DNA of 64,000 bases. Source: Lunularia cruciata. Lineage: Eukaryota; Streptophyta; Marchantiopsida; Lunulariales; Lunulariaceae. Numbering within the stretch: position 1 is the first letter of the stretch; every line of letters begins with the position of its first letter. Positions 28,501 through 39,900 of this stretch are shown piece after piece. The translations under genes and the position numbers were made by a program. The DNA is taken from contig OX419760.1 in NCBI GenBank assembly GCA_948567375.1, forward strand, positions 14,880,001 through 14,944,000, in the 5' to 3' direction. The notes under the pieces were generated by a model. It had not been told where the DNA came from. It did not search any database and worked only from the letters and a program-made list of their open reading frames with translations.

Positions 28501-29380
28501 TACAAGTGGACTCTACGCGATGATGGCACTCGGGAATTGCAGTCTGAATGTGGTCATCATGGGCACATCTTAGCTCTTTATGTCCAATCACGTGGGGACT
28601 TCATAGTCGTTGGTGACCTCATGAAATCAATCTCGCTCCTCATGTACAAGGTACGAAATGAATCCAAGAACTTTTTGCGATCCGTTCGAGTATGGTTCCT
28701 GTCGGAAGTGTTTTGCCTCCTTGCCGAGGGACCGGAAATGCCGTCAAGGCGTAGTTACTTAACTTGTTGTTCTGCCTCTCGTTGTTGTTGGCATGCAGCC
28801 TGAGGAAGGTGCAATCGAGGAACGGGCTCGTGATTACAATGCTAACTGGATGACAGCTGTTGAGATCCTGGACGATGACACGTATCTTGGGGCAGAGAAT
28901 AGTTTTAATCTCTTCACTGTCAGGAAAAACAGTGATGCTGCAACGGACGAGGAGAGGGGCAGACTAGAAGTGGTCGGAGAATATCATCTGGGAGAATTTG
29001 TGAATAGGTTCCGCCATGGTTCACTTGTGATGCGCTTGCCAGATAGCGAAGCAAGCCAGATTCCAACAGTTATATTTGGAACTGTCAATGGAGTGATAGG
29101 AGTGATTGCGTCGCTCCCACAGGAACAGTACACGTTTCTGCTTAAACTCCAGCAAAACCTGGTGAAGGTGATCAAAGGTGTTGGTGGATTGAGTCATGAG
29201 CAATGGCGGTCGTTCAATAATGAACGCAAAACAGTAGATGCGAAGAACTTCCTAGATGGAGATCTGATTGAGTCTTTCCTTGATCTCAGTAGAAACCGTA
29301 TGGAAGAGATTTCTGAAACGCTAGAGGTTACTGTGGAAGAGCTTTGTAAGCGAGTTGAGGAGCTGACTAGGCTGCACTGA
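13577..29380 (+). CDS. DDB1: DDB1, UV-damaged DNA-binding protein 1 / CUL4 adaptor
   Basis: Complete plant DDB1, the triple beta-propeller adaptor that links CUL4-RBX1 to DCAF substrate receptors in the nucleus (DNA repair, light and hormone signalling). Coding exons: 13577-13680, 14899-14947, 15288-15347, 15465-15556, 16304-16355, 16602-16664, 17077-17126, 17415-17490, 17829-18038, 19161-19267, 19480-19588, 19767-19967, 20235-20450, 20539-20649, 20952-21227, 27181-27455, 27897-28251, 28366-28650, 28799-29380. They total 3273 nt (1090 aa plus stop), against 1088 aa that I recall for Arabidopsis DDB1A. All junctions are GT-AG and in phase. The start gives [20 protein letters not shown], the conserved N-terminus; the C-terminal helical domain ends [15 protein letters not shown]. 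No stop or frameshift lies in the model. Odd: intron 15 is 5953 bp while the other introns are 88-1218 bp, and it and intron 9 carry a private repeat family. Confidence 0.97.
18395..18960 (+). repeat. Two copies of the DDB1 intron module in intron 9
   Basis: Copies at about 18395-18450 and 18895-18960. Each has a GAGTTCTGGAT-like block, a degenerate CCGT...GAAYGG stem, CTTCTGCTCTCATG or CTTCCGCTCTCATG, and then a TATATGAGCC tail. The same module occurs nine more times in intron 15 and nowhere else in this window. The surrounding AGACCATCCACTC block is shared with intron 15 too. Confidence 0.8.
21228..27180 (+). repeat. 5.95-kb DDB1 intron 15 built of repeat modules
   Basis: The intron is pyrimidine-rich on the coding strand and composed of diverged repeats. 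Module M (about 75 bp, GAGTTCTGGATC then CCCGTTCTAGGAACGG then CTTCTGCTCTCAT then TATATCCWGTCCTC) sits at about 22605, 23735, 23975, 24360, 24875, 25430, 25950, 26580 and 26940. Five of these lie in a longer unit of about 250 bp (starts near 22435, 23570, 23815, 24185, 24695). Module N (about 200 bp) occurs three times (21.77-23.43 kb). A TTCCACTCCTCC...CCCCAGCTAATTCCCTCC block occurs at about 22235, 23508 and 24507. Open frames here are short and unconserved; none is a supported exon. Confidence 0.85.
21769..23430 (+). repeat. Module N, three copies of a ~200-bp unit
   Basis: Copies at about 21769-21960, 21985-22200 and 23205-23430. Shared landmarks: GCAACCGAGT (copies 1 and 3), GAGCAGAAACT, GGGGTACTG, TGCTCAGCTACTTCGGCACT, GCACTGATGAAGTCGCA, GGTTTACTAT and a GCGATATACT-type tail. 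Copies 2 and 3 are closer to each other than to copy 1. No coding potential is evident. Confidence 0.8.
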
Positions 29381-30051
29381 TTAGAGCATGGTCTGTTGTT
29401 GTATCTACGATCTGGGGATAGCTTTTACGACCTAGATTTCCAGATATTTGTACAGTTTTTACATCATGAATCAAATCACCTTCATTACTGACGGAAGTGG
29501 ACTGAGTATTTGAGAGTTCGTGCGGGTAACCAGTAGCCGTTTGGGTGTGTAGCTACTAGTCCTTAAACTATGTCGTCAGGTGTTGGAACTATTTTGAAAC
29601 CTACCTGGTATGTGTTCAGATCTCACCCTATCGCAATCAAGGTCTGTTGTGTGAAGGTCTAGTCGAAGTTGTAATTAAAGAACCAGGGAGAAAAGGCCAG
29701 AACTGATTTTAAGGATCGACATGATTCTACTGTCGTTGAAACAGTTCGTCGACGTTAGTAGTTGCATTTCAACACCCACGAAGTACATACACACTCCTTA
29801 ACTCCTCAAAGGAAGGTCTGATTTGTTTGCGATGACTTTATCCATCCGGTCTGACTGCCAAGCTGCAAGTCTGGGTAACAATTGGTGGGTATTCTGGGTG
29901 TTGTCGACGGTTCGATATTGTACCTTTGAACTTCTTGAGAAATGCTGGAGATATAATGTGCCCGTCTTATGGCGAATCCTGAGCAGTTCCAGAACAGGGT
30001 ATCATAGAGCAGACAGTTTCGAGGAACTTAAGTTAATCACAATCGTATCAA
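29381..30051. other. Convergent 3' region between DDB1 and HEM4
   Basis: About 670 bp between two stop codons of convergent genes, expected to hold both 3' UTRs. No further gene seen. Confidence 0.6.
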
Positions 30052-31107
30052 TCAACACGCTTTTAGTCGATCAGTTCCAATCCAAGCCATGAGCTCGTTT
30101 ACCACTCCCGAAAAGCTATGAAAATTGGTCCCAACGACGTCCACTTGTACACCAAGGCTATTCGCCCCATGTGCAGTTACAGGGCCATGAGTGGCAATCA
30201 GAAAGCTCCTGTTTTTCTTCCTTATCCACTTCTCCGGATCTTCTCTTAAAAATATCAAACTCTTAATGAATCCTTCTATCTCAGCAGTGCTCGTAAAAAC
30301 AAGCGCGTCTATATTTCTACCCAGCAACTCACTAACACAATTTCCACCCAACCATCGCGTTACATAACTGTTTACACGAACAGGATCCCACTCCAACCTC
30401 CTCAAATGTTGCAAAAAGTCAGGAACGACCGGAGGTTCTTCAACACCCAAAACCAGAGGAACAGGGCACAGTATTTTCCTGCCCTTGCCCTGTCCCAAAG
30501 CCTCAACTAGAGCTCTTGGCGCAGGTACAGAGGGTGTGAGAATACTGCCTTTCTTTGAGTGTACAATGTCCAGCTCAAACAAATACTCCGCATCTCGTCC
30601 CAACGCGGCCACAATGAAAGGATCCTCTGGCAATTTCCGTCCGTCCAGTCCTTCAGCGAATGCTTTTATTCCTGCTCTTGAGGTAAATGCAACACCTCTT
30701 GCATCATGAATCTCACTTATGCTCGATGCTACCTCCTCTCTAGTTCGATCAGTCGACTCGGTAATAATAGTCGGACACCATAAAGTCTCAGCACCTTCAT
30801 TTCGCAGAAGTTCTTCCAAGCGTGGCGCATAGTGAGCAGGAGTGGTGAAGGCCACGCGACAACCAACCAGGCCTCCTCGCCGTCCCCCGTTCTTCCACTT
30901 CTCAAGACCCACAGCACAAATTCTCAAATTCGAAGCCCGAGGGTAAGAGCCAGAGAGGGAGATTCTGGTCACCTTAGGATCATTCACTGTACATCGATTC
31001 AATTTCAACGCCGAACAATCAGTGACAGAAAGGGATATTTCTGTCCAGGATTTCATTAAACCACCTGATGTCTTTGGAGAGAGAATTGACATTGGAGAGT
31101 TACTCAA
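30052..31107 (-). CDS. HEM4 domain protein, uroporphyrinogen-III synthase-like, plastid
   Basis: Single-exon 351-aa protein. The fold repeats twice, as expected for HEM4: GVAFTSRAGIKAF at about residues 137-149 and ALVFTSTAEIEGF in the second half, with an early FTTPAHYAPRLEELL and a late FLIATHGPVTAHGANSLG. Uroporphyrinogen-III synthase closes hydroxymethylbilane to uroporphyrinogen III in the plastid tetrapyrrole pathway (haem, chlorophyll). Residues 1 to about 80 lack homology, are Ser-rich with few acidic residues and look like a chloroplast transit peptide; the remaining roughly 270 residues match the usual enzyme length. The start is the first Met of the open frame. The family is divergent, so a HEM4 paralogue of other function cannot be excluded. 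It lies tail to tail with DDB1 and is intronless, unlike DDB1. Confidence 0.85.
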   Translation of the reverse strand: MSNSPMSILSPKTSGGLMKSWTEISLSVTDCSALKLNRCTVNDPKVTRISLSGSYPRASNLRICAVGLEKWKNGGRRGGLVGCRVAFTTPAHYAPRLEELLRNEGAETLWCPTIITESTDRTREEVASSISEIHDARGVAFTSRAGIKAFAEGLDGRKLPEDPFIVAALGRDAEYLFELDIVHSKKGSILTPSVPAPRALVEALGQGKGRKILCPVPLVLGVEEPPVVPDFLQHLRRLEWDPVRVNSYVTRWLGGNCVSELLGRNIDALVFTSTAEIEGFIKSLIFLREDPEKWIRKKNRSFLIATHGPVTAHGANSLGVQVDVVGTNFHSFSGVVNELMAWIGTDRLKAC

Positions 31108-31230
31108 TTCCTCGGTCGAATGGACCCGATAGATTACGAATCGCTTTCATTTCCTGTACAGAATCGTTCCCAGAGTTCACATGCATAGCGCACTGTCCCC
31201 TCTGGTCCTGCAATTCAAGGGTTCATCTCC

Positions 31231-31256
31231 AGACCCGCGAACATATTCGCGGGTCT
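31231..31256. promoter_or_regulatory. Perfect 11-bp hairpin upstream of HEM4
   Basis: AGACCCGCGAA, loop CATA, then TTCGCGGGTCT: a perfect GC-rich inverted repeat 124 bp upstream of the HEM4 start codon, in the likely 5' UTR or promoter. Each arm contains CGCG. The function is unknown. Confidence 0.7.
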
Positions 31257-31815
31257 CGGAGTTCGGAGACCGGAGTCCGGGGTCCCGGGAACACCCGAAA
31301 TCCGATAGACGAAAGATGTTTCCGGGCTTCTATACTTATATGGAGTGTGCAGCTAAAGAGGAAAGATTTGGTGCATTATGAACTTCTGTGTAGAATCGAT
31401 GAGGTTGTAACACTTTCACGTTATTTTATTGTGTTTGTAATCTGGAGGGTGAGATTCAAATACCGAGGTATAGATACAAATTCCCTTGGGTATTTCTTGT
31501 TCTCTTTAAGGTTGCGTGACTTTCTTTTCAAAATATCTAGTTTAATGAGAATTGATTTACGTAAGTTGACAAAGGGAAACATCTCATTCTAGAACACTTC
31601 ATATACCAAGATTGGTATATAGAATCAACCATGGTTTGGGAGTGAATTTGTCAATTTTTATGAATAAGGATAAAATATATTACAATGTACACTAGAATTT
31701 TAATTTTTTTTAATTATCTCATGTTCTCACTAAGAAATGAACCAAGATAATTATTAAATAAATTATTATTATTTATATTATTTATATAAATTTTACATAC
31801 CACGTAAAATTTTAA

Positions 31816-31982
31816 CGTGGTGTATATTATAATTTTGAATGATATCTTTTGATTTAATAATTATGTTTAAATAATTATATATATATCATATTAAGATTTA
31901 TATAGAGAATATAAATAATATATATAAATAAATAATCCATTAATCAAAAGATATCATTGAAAAATATAATATACATCACACC
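31816..31982. repeat. MITE-like hairpin element
   Basis: About 167 bp with inverted arms of roughly 43 bp (31816-31858 and 31938-31982) that share GGTGTATATTATA/GGTGTGATGTATATTATA and AATGATATCTTTTGAT. The inner part is AT-rich. It overlaps a smaller palindrome, ACCACGT...ACGTGGT, at 31799-31821. No transposase. Confidence 0.6.
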
Positions 31983-32183
31983 AAAATATATATATATATA
32001 TATGATACTTTTATGAAGAATTACTACTTATAGTATATGGCCAAATTATTTCATCTATTCATATTTGTACATATCATGGAATGCAAAAGATAGCTATATA
32101 TTTATATAAAATGCCTTCTTTGCTATCTATATATGGTATATATTTGTTGTATGTACTACTTTGGTTAATAAACAAGAAAGAAC

Positions 32184-32347
32184 TGCTAATGGCACCCAAG
32201 TTTTTGCTATTGCACTCCTTCACAAAGCCAAGATGACAGGCCCCTCCCCCGCACCATATGAGACTATGGTATTGGTCTGCAATTTTACCATTTGTTCATG
32301 CTTGGACTGACATGGGTGGCAATAGCACAAATCTGGGTAGCAATAAC
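32184..32347. repeat. Imperfect inverted repeat, MITE-like
   Basis: Arms 32184-32213 and 32314-32347 pair at about four in five positions (GGCACCCAAG...GCTATTGCAC against GGCAATAGCAC...CTGGGTAGC), around a loop of about 100 bp. Confidence 0.45.
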
Positions 32348-32399
32348 CATTCCCTAAACAACTTGCATAGTTCGCATAACTTATGACTTGCACAACTCT

Positions 32400-32545
32400 A
32401 ATATCTTAGGAGTGGCAGGGGCAGATTTCTCATATTGATACTATTGGTGCTTAACCCAATTTGATCTCTTTTGTCTCTCCATTGTGCGGCTTGATGGAGT
32501 CTTCCCATCCTTCATGTGTTCTACATGGTCACCTTTCTCCGCAAT
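32400..32545. repeat. SINE-like dispersed repeat, copy 2
   Basis: Shares with copy 1 the blocks ATATCTTAGG, GGGGCAGATTTCTCATATT, TGATCTCTTTTGTCTCTCC-like sequence and CTTCCCATCCTTCATGTGTT. Target duplications are not clear here. Confidence 0.6.
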
Positions 32546-35500
32546 ATTCAATACTTATGATATTTATTCTACTGGTAATAGTATACACATTTTTTTATTG
32601 AATATGTATTTGAGTCATAAATAGCAGCAATATAAGTACTTATTGTAATTATATTATTACATATGATAAAATTATCTAACTTATCTACGTACTCCTAAAA
32701 TTTTACAATTTGTTGGACTATATGATGTCATATGTTGATTGATGTAGATCTAAGCTCATTTGATCTCTTTGTTATAAGATGATCCATACTTTTGCTTATG
32801 TTGAACTTCTGGTGATTTATATGCTAATATACTCTTTCTCAATTTATATATCTAGCATGCTAAATTTTTCATTAAGAGAATAGTTATTTACTATGTAACT
32901 TAGATTTTAGTATAATTGTTCTAATGTGATGAGTTCCTTATATTGCATTCAGTAATTTGTTACCACTTTATTTAATGAATGGACCTTCTACTATCGATCT
33001 ATTTGTTAAGCGTCTACTTAATAGAAATTTTATTTTGCTAAAATACTACATTATGAATATCAAAATAGGATGACTCTATTTTCTCTAAAATCATTTGATA
33101 GATGATTTGAATATTAAATAAACTACTATGTGTCACCTTTCTATTTATGTATAATATATCCTTTTAATGTATGATTTATCAAGGTATATCTCTAGTTTGT
33201 AAATCTTCAAAGAAAAGAGCAGAAAATTCACCAAATTGAGAAACTATAGCATTATATAAGATTTATAATTTTACCTAACTATCAATTTGCCTTTTGTTCT
33301 ACATTTGCAAACAATAAACACTATGCTTAACAATGAGGAAGCTTTTAACTTTGACTAGTTATATAATATAAGTGATTTGTCCTTTTAACTATCTCTAGAA
33401 TCGTAGAAAGAAAGTTTATGGACGGTACAAAGATCATTGTAATTTCTTAAATTTTAAACCTTTACATTTATGAAACTCTTATTATAAATTAAAATCCTTA
33501 TTGCTTCATTTCAGTAACCCAAGTTTATTCAAGAATCAAAACTCTCTTCTTCTTCAATTTCCCTAGAGCATGCGTATGCTAAGTAGTCATTAATTGAGTT
33601 GAGTTCATAACATATTTTCCCTCTCTCATTTTTACTATCTAAGTTGGTCATTTATCAATATAAAATGTGTTCTCATGTAATGCTGATAATATAGATATCT
33701 TGAAGTTGTATGACAATGCATCTGCTTGGGAAAAAATGACTTTAGAAATGTGAAACTTATAAAGATCAGTTTAGCAAAAAGGATGATCTTCCTTTGTTAG
33801 TGTACATAAATATCTCTTACTAGATAGAAATATGGTTAATACAAATCAATTAATCAAATAAGAAGGTGTACTAAAGTTTGTTTTGAAAAATTTATCATGT
33901 TGTTATGAAGATGGTGAGGAGAAAAAAATTATGCAAATTAATTTGTAATGAAATGAAATTATGTGATAAAAGAGATAGACAATTGTTAGAAGCTTTTTTC
34001 TTTATTATCCAAAAGGTAGATTAGAAAGACAAGGAAATGAGTACAAATATCCAAATTTGTGAAATAAACTAAGAAATAAGCAAGTAAGAGCATAAATTCA
34101 ACAATAGATTGTCTTATTTCTTCATTTGGTAGACCAATCTTGTAAGAAATGTTTCATGAAAGAGCGTAGAATTTTATTTAATGTTGAATATCACTCTTTA
34201 ATTCATGAAATGTAAAGAACATTGGATTTATATAAAAAATTCAGCAATCATTAGTCTTCAACCAATTTGAGCCGAGTAATTTTAGTGATAAATCTAATGA
34301 AAGTATATTATTTACTTTGTGTTCAAAAAACTATGATGTCAATTTTATGGATAAATTATATCATAATATTTGCAACATTTAAGCTAGTTTGCTCAAATGT
34401 TGGAGTGATTGTCTGGTGTTCACAATGTTAGCAATAACAACTCATGGACTACTTAGTGGTAGCTTTCTATTACATTAGGATTCTTGATTACATTGTTAGA
34501 GCTACCATTGTACCATTTGGACTCTTTGGCTTCCCGAAGGAGGGATTTATCTCAAAGTGAAGCTCTAGAGAGCTCATTTCTAATGTGTTTAGTCTTTGAT
34601 CTCTTGGTTATGGTAGACAAAGTTGAAGAGTGTATACTTAGATTCTATATGCTAGAATGGATGTGGCTTTATGAGTGTAATCAATTCTTGTTGGAAAAGT
34701 GTATATAGTATGACTTTTGATTTCTGATTTTTGATTACTCAAAACAAGTGAGAGTGGAAGTAGGATGCAATTTTTTTTAGCATGTATTGGTTGTGTCTCC
34801 AAGCATAAGTATCAATTGATTGTACCTTTGATCAATGAATTTGGTGCTCAATTTTGTTGGATAATAATCATTTGCAAAAGTGATGTTGGTTTTGTTGGAC
34901 AATTGATAGTTAGGAAGATCATATGCGAAAGCAATGCCCAATTTTATTGATCAGGGTGTAAAATTGAGGTCTATTTGAGGAGTGGATGTCCAAATGATGT
35001 AATTTTGGAATTTATTTGAGAGTGAGAGGTGAATTGGTGATTGGCTTGAAGATTTAGACTAAGACCCAAATTATGGTCAAACTTGAGAACTCTTCCTCTT
35101 GAATCAAGATTTGGAGGTCCCTAACTAACAAATTGGAGAAATTGGCTAGATTTAGAGGATGATTTGGCAAAGAAAGTGGTCTAGTGAGGTACTTGGTCTA
35201 GTGAGGTACTTGAGTGGAACTCTTATGCAAAGGATACTTTGGTAGTAAAGGAGATAAATTGGATTTTGAGTATGATTGGAGTTGTTCCATCTACCTTGAA
35301 TGTACCACTGCATAGTTATGATGAGGAGTTACAATATTTATGATAGGTTGATATAGTAGGCTTGGAGTGGAGCCTTTGTACCACTAGTAGACCAATTTGA
35401 TGATGGTCTTCTGGAGTCTATTATCTTGCCACCTTTGGAGACCACACCTATTAGTTTGGAATATCCAATAGAGTGAGTTTGCCTATTAGACTTGTTTTGT

Positions 35501-36679
35501 GGGATCAACACTATACTAGTTGTGGTATTGTAGGTAAGCATATGAGGTCAGGGTACTTGCATGTATAGAGGGATGAGATAGCTAGATGAGTCTCTTTATA
35601 TCATGTGGCACACTTGGGATACCAATATGATGAGTTATTACCAATATCAATAGTTAGGAGTTACCAAAAGACTCTATCATTATATATTTCCGTGTTAGAG
35701 AGACGTGGTACCATTCATTTGGTGATTTCTAGATAGCCATATCAAGGACATGCCCATACTAGCCAAAGATAAATTAACAAGATGACCATCCTTGTATGTT
35801 TTAGGAGATATTTCAAGTTCATTAAGCAATATCTCCAATATCTTGTGACATCACAGTCAACACACAATTTAGTAAGTAGTATGTTGATCCCAAAAGGATA
35901 TGGGTTAGAAATGATTGAATATAAAGGAAAATGTCACAGTAGATTCCTTTATTATTTAATAATTCACCTCTTGGGCAAAGAAAACTCCTAGACAAAGACA
36001 ATGACACCAAGACTTTACCTATTGTCTAGGCAAAGTATGTGCTAATGTCTATGTAGGCTACGGGCAAGTAAATGGTATGGGATATGGAGTGCAAGACTTC
36101 TTTTATGGACGAGGTGCTATGGGACTTCCATTGCAGGGTTCTCTCTATGCAAAAAATAGAGAACAAGCAAGAATGCTACAAGTATGTACTATAGTAGGAA
36201 AATATTAGGTAGACAATAAATATGAATGCGACATATTGATACACTTAGTTAGAATAATCAAGATTATAGTCAAGGATTAGAAGCCAATTGGCATTGATAG
36301 AAGTGGCAGTAGAAGGAGATGGCCAATGTAGAAGAAGGATTGGGAAGGAGGAATATTTATTATTTTTAGGGTTCAACTCTAGATATAAAAGGGAGCTTAG
36401 CCACTATAGGTTTTTGGTTGATTGATGGATATTTGTTAGCATTAGTACAAAGAGTTCTCAAGAATTAATTGTTAGCGGCTTAGTAGAGGATAAGGAGTAA
36501 GATATGGATAGGAAGAGGAGGACCCAATAATATTAAGGCATTCCTTGTAAGGCAAGGCAAGGAAAAATCCTCCATTGTAAAGTGACTACATGTACCAAAA
36601 GGGTTTAAAGCTTAAATACCTTGTCTAATGTGGCTCTTGGCTTGTTGTATGGATGACTGCTAGACTCAATGTATGAATG

Positions 36680-36906
36680 TGTAACAATATGGAGTTTAAT
36701 GACGAAGTTAGTCGGGCTTACGAAGTAGAGAATAAGACAAAATAGCCTAGAATATTCTAGAAGCTACCTGCTTAGGGCGCAAGTTAACTAGTTGGGAAGC
36801 TTCCTAAGAAGCTTCTTAGATGCTTCTAGAATATTCTAGGCTATTTTGTCTTATTCTCTACTTCGTAAGCCCGACTAACTTCGTCATTAAACTCCATATT
36901 GTTACA
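36680..36906 (-). repeat. 3' LTR start folded into a perfect 85-bp inverted repeat
   Basis: Arms 36680-36764 and 36822-36906 are exact reverse complements by eye, both bounded by TGTAAC/GTTACA, with a 57-bp spacer. The right arm adjoins the polypurine tract and is the true LTR start; the left arm is an inverted copy of the same 85 bp and replaces the rest of the LTR. Each arm holds GAATATTCTAGAA, a three-unit heat-shock element, and the spacer holds two GAAGCTTC units. Confidence 0.85.
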
Positions 36907-39900
36907 TATTCCCCCGCCGCTAGTTGGTGACGTCCTCGTCGCCAGTGAAGCTTCGAATTCCTTGATGGCCATCTGTGCATTCTGGAGGTGAGAAAGAGGT
37001 TCCCATGTAGCATCATGAAGGGGATACCCTTTCCAAAGGACCTTGTACTCCGTATGTTGGTGACGGCCTCGTTGAATATGGCGACGCGCAAGGATACGAT
37101 CAACTTCGTACTCCTCATGATCATTGATAGGGACAGGAAGAGGGGGAGGTTGGACTCGAGAGGAAAAGGAAGAAGGGTTAGGAACAAAGGGTTTCAACTT
37201 GGAAATATGAAAGACAGGATGGATACGCATGTGACAAGGTAAGGCAATACGATAAGCAACAGGAGAGATAATGTGGGTGATATCAAAGGGTCCTATCCAA
37301 TTAGGAGCAAGTTTACGAACTTGGGTATCAAGTGGGAGAGGGAGGTTACTAGAGGATAGCATGACTTTATCACCAACTTCAAAGGTGAGATCACGACAAT
37401 GATGGTTTGCATATTGTTTTTGGCGATTCTGAGCAACAAGGAGGTGAGATTTGGCTTGTTGGAGAGATTGGGATATAGTGGTCAAGAATGTAGAAGTATG
37501 AGGAACCTGAGAGGGAGGGGGAGCAAGAAGAGAATCTGGAACAAGCGGATCTTGGCCAAAATTGAGAAAGAAGGGAGAAAATCCAGTGCTTGCCTGTTTG
37601 GAATTGTTGTAGGCAAATTCTGCAGCTGCAAGACATTCATCCCAGTTGGTATGGTGGACATTGACAAAGGCCAGCAACATATCCTCCAATGTACGATTGG
37701 CACGTTCGGTTTGTCCATCAGTTTGAGGATGATAGGCCGTGGACAAAGCAAGCTTGGTGCCGAGTATCTGGAAGAGTGCTTGCCAAAACTTCCCGGTAAA
37801 TCGAGGATCACGGTCGGAGATGAGTACACGTGGCATCCCATGATGCTTGAAGACATTGTCGAAGTAGATTTGCGCTAAGGTTGGAGCATCCACGGTATCA
37901 CAGGTTGGTGCCAAGTGGATTTGCTTACTAAGCTTATCCACAAACACCACAATTGCGGTGTGTCCTTGTTTTGTCTTTGGCAAGGATGTGATGAGATCCA
38001 AGCTCACATGCTCCCAACGAGCGGATGGAATGGCGAGTGGTTGAAGGAGTCCACTCGGCTTCTGGTTGCTGGCCTTGTTCCGTTGGCAACTCTCACATGA
38101 TCGGACAAAGTCTCGAACATCTCGTGTCATGTTGGGCCACCACCATTGGCGTTGGAGGGTGCCCAAGGTCTTGTCCACTCCCATGTGACCAGCTATTGGT
38201 AAATCATGGGCTTCTTGAAGGCGCACAAGTCAAAGATCACCTTTGGTTGGAACATAGATCTGGTCTGCATGGAATAAAAGGCCTTCCTTGAAGGAGAAAG
38301 TGTTGTACTCCTTGTCACGTGCTGTTAGACGACCGTGTACCATTTGGAAGAAGGGATCTTGCTGTAGGGCTAACCAAAACTTGTTATGAATCTTGGGATC
38401 AATTGACACTGTCGTAATTGCTGCCGCGATGAGAGGAAGAGACTTCAAATCAGGTCGTCGTGATAGAGCATCAGGGATGACATGGAACCGACCTGGTTTG
38501 TACTCAAGTTTGATGTCGAACAGTTGGAGTTGCTCTTCCCATCGATGATGTCGACTCTTCATGTGCTCTAGGTGTAAGGTCTGCAACAATGGCTTGTGAT
38601 CAGTTCGCATGATCACTTGTTTCCCCAAGAGATAATGCCTCCATACCTTGGTGGCATATACCATTGCAAGTTGTTCCCGATCTCAAGCAGAGTAATTTCT
38701 TTCTGCTGTATTTAGTCGGTGAGACACAAAGGCAATCGGATGTAGTCCATCTAGAAATTCTTGTTGCAACACAGCTCCAATTGCAAAGTTAGAAGCATCA
38801 AAATCAACCACACAAGGTAGTTGAGGATCATATGGTTGAAGAATAGGTCTTGAAGACACCATATGCTTTAACTTCTGGAATGCTTCTTCATGCTTGGTGG
38901 TCCACTGGAAGCTCAAGTTCTTTCCCAAGAGGTCAGTCAATGGTGCAGCCACGTGAGCATAGTAGTGGATGAACCGTCGGTAAAAACTGGCCAGTCCATT
39001 GAATGCTCGTACTTCTGTAGCATCCTTCGGGGTAGGCCAATCAGTAATGGCCTTGATCTTCTCTTCTTCCATCTTGATCCCCTCTGATGATATCTTATGA
39101 CCCAAGAAGGTAACCTCCTTCTTCCAAAAAGCACACTTTGACTTCTTGCAGTAAAATTTCCACTGTCGTAGTCGTCTTAGGACTTCTCGCACATGATTCA
39201 CATGTTCTGCCTCTGTCCTGCTATAGATTAAGATATCATCTAAGAACACCACCACGGACCGATCCAATAGTCCCTCCAACACTCAATGCATCTGATCCAT
39301 GAAGACTGCTGGAGCATTAGTGAGTCCGAAAGGTAGAACTCTCCACTCAAAATGTCCATACCTTGTGCGAAAAGTAGTCTTTTGCACATCCTCTCCTTCA
39401 ATAGGAATTTGCCAATAGCCGCTACGAAGATCCAGCTTGGAAAAGTAGCGTGCTCCACTTAGTTGATCAAGCAGGTCATCGATCTGAGGTAAGGGATATG
39501 CATTCTTCACGGTTTGCTTATTGAGCCCACGGTAATCAATACAGAAACGAAGTCCTCCATCCTTCTTTGGAACAAATAGTACTGGTGCTCCCCACGGAGA
39601 GGTACTATGTCGTATGAAATCCTTCTCCAACAACTCTGTAAGTGTTGTTCGCAACTCCTCCAACTCCTTTGGTGAGAGCCGATAGATTGGTCTACTCACT
39701 GGAGTACTTCCTGGCAATAACTCTATCTTGAAAGGCATACCTCGATCGGAGTGTAATCCCTTGGGCAGATCATCCGGAAACACATCTGCAAACTCCTGAA
39801 CTATCCGATCAACCATTGCTTGATGCGGCACTAGGCCCTCCTCAGATTGTTCTTGTGCAATCGGCTTGATCCACACCGCGAATACAGATTTATCGTTCTC

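Larger units (their letters stand above)
31108..36679. other. HEM4 upstream region and AT-rich intergenic DNA
   Basis: The first 500 bp or so are the HEM4 upstream region. Beyond 31.6 kb the DNA is strongly AT-rich, with MITE-like inverted repeats (31816-31982, 32184-32347), one SINE-like copy (32400-32545) and no gene I can support. At 34.4-36.6 kb the composition resembles decayed transposon DNA, with only short frames that I do not recognise; a 19-bp tandem copy of GGTCTAGTGAGGTACTT lies near 35180. Confidence 0.5.

Noticed and set aside
37391-37878. Frames of 81-159 codons inside the chromovirus integrase region
   Set aside because: Shadow frames of the integrase coding sequence.
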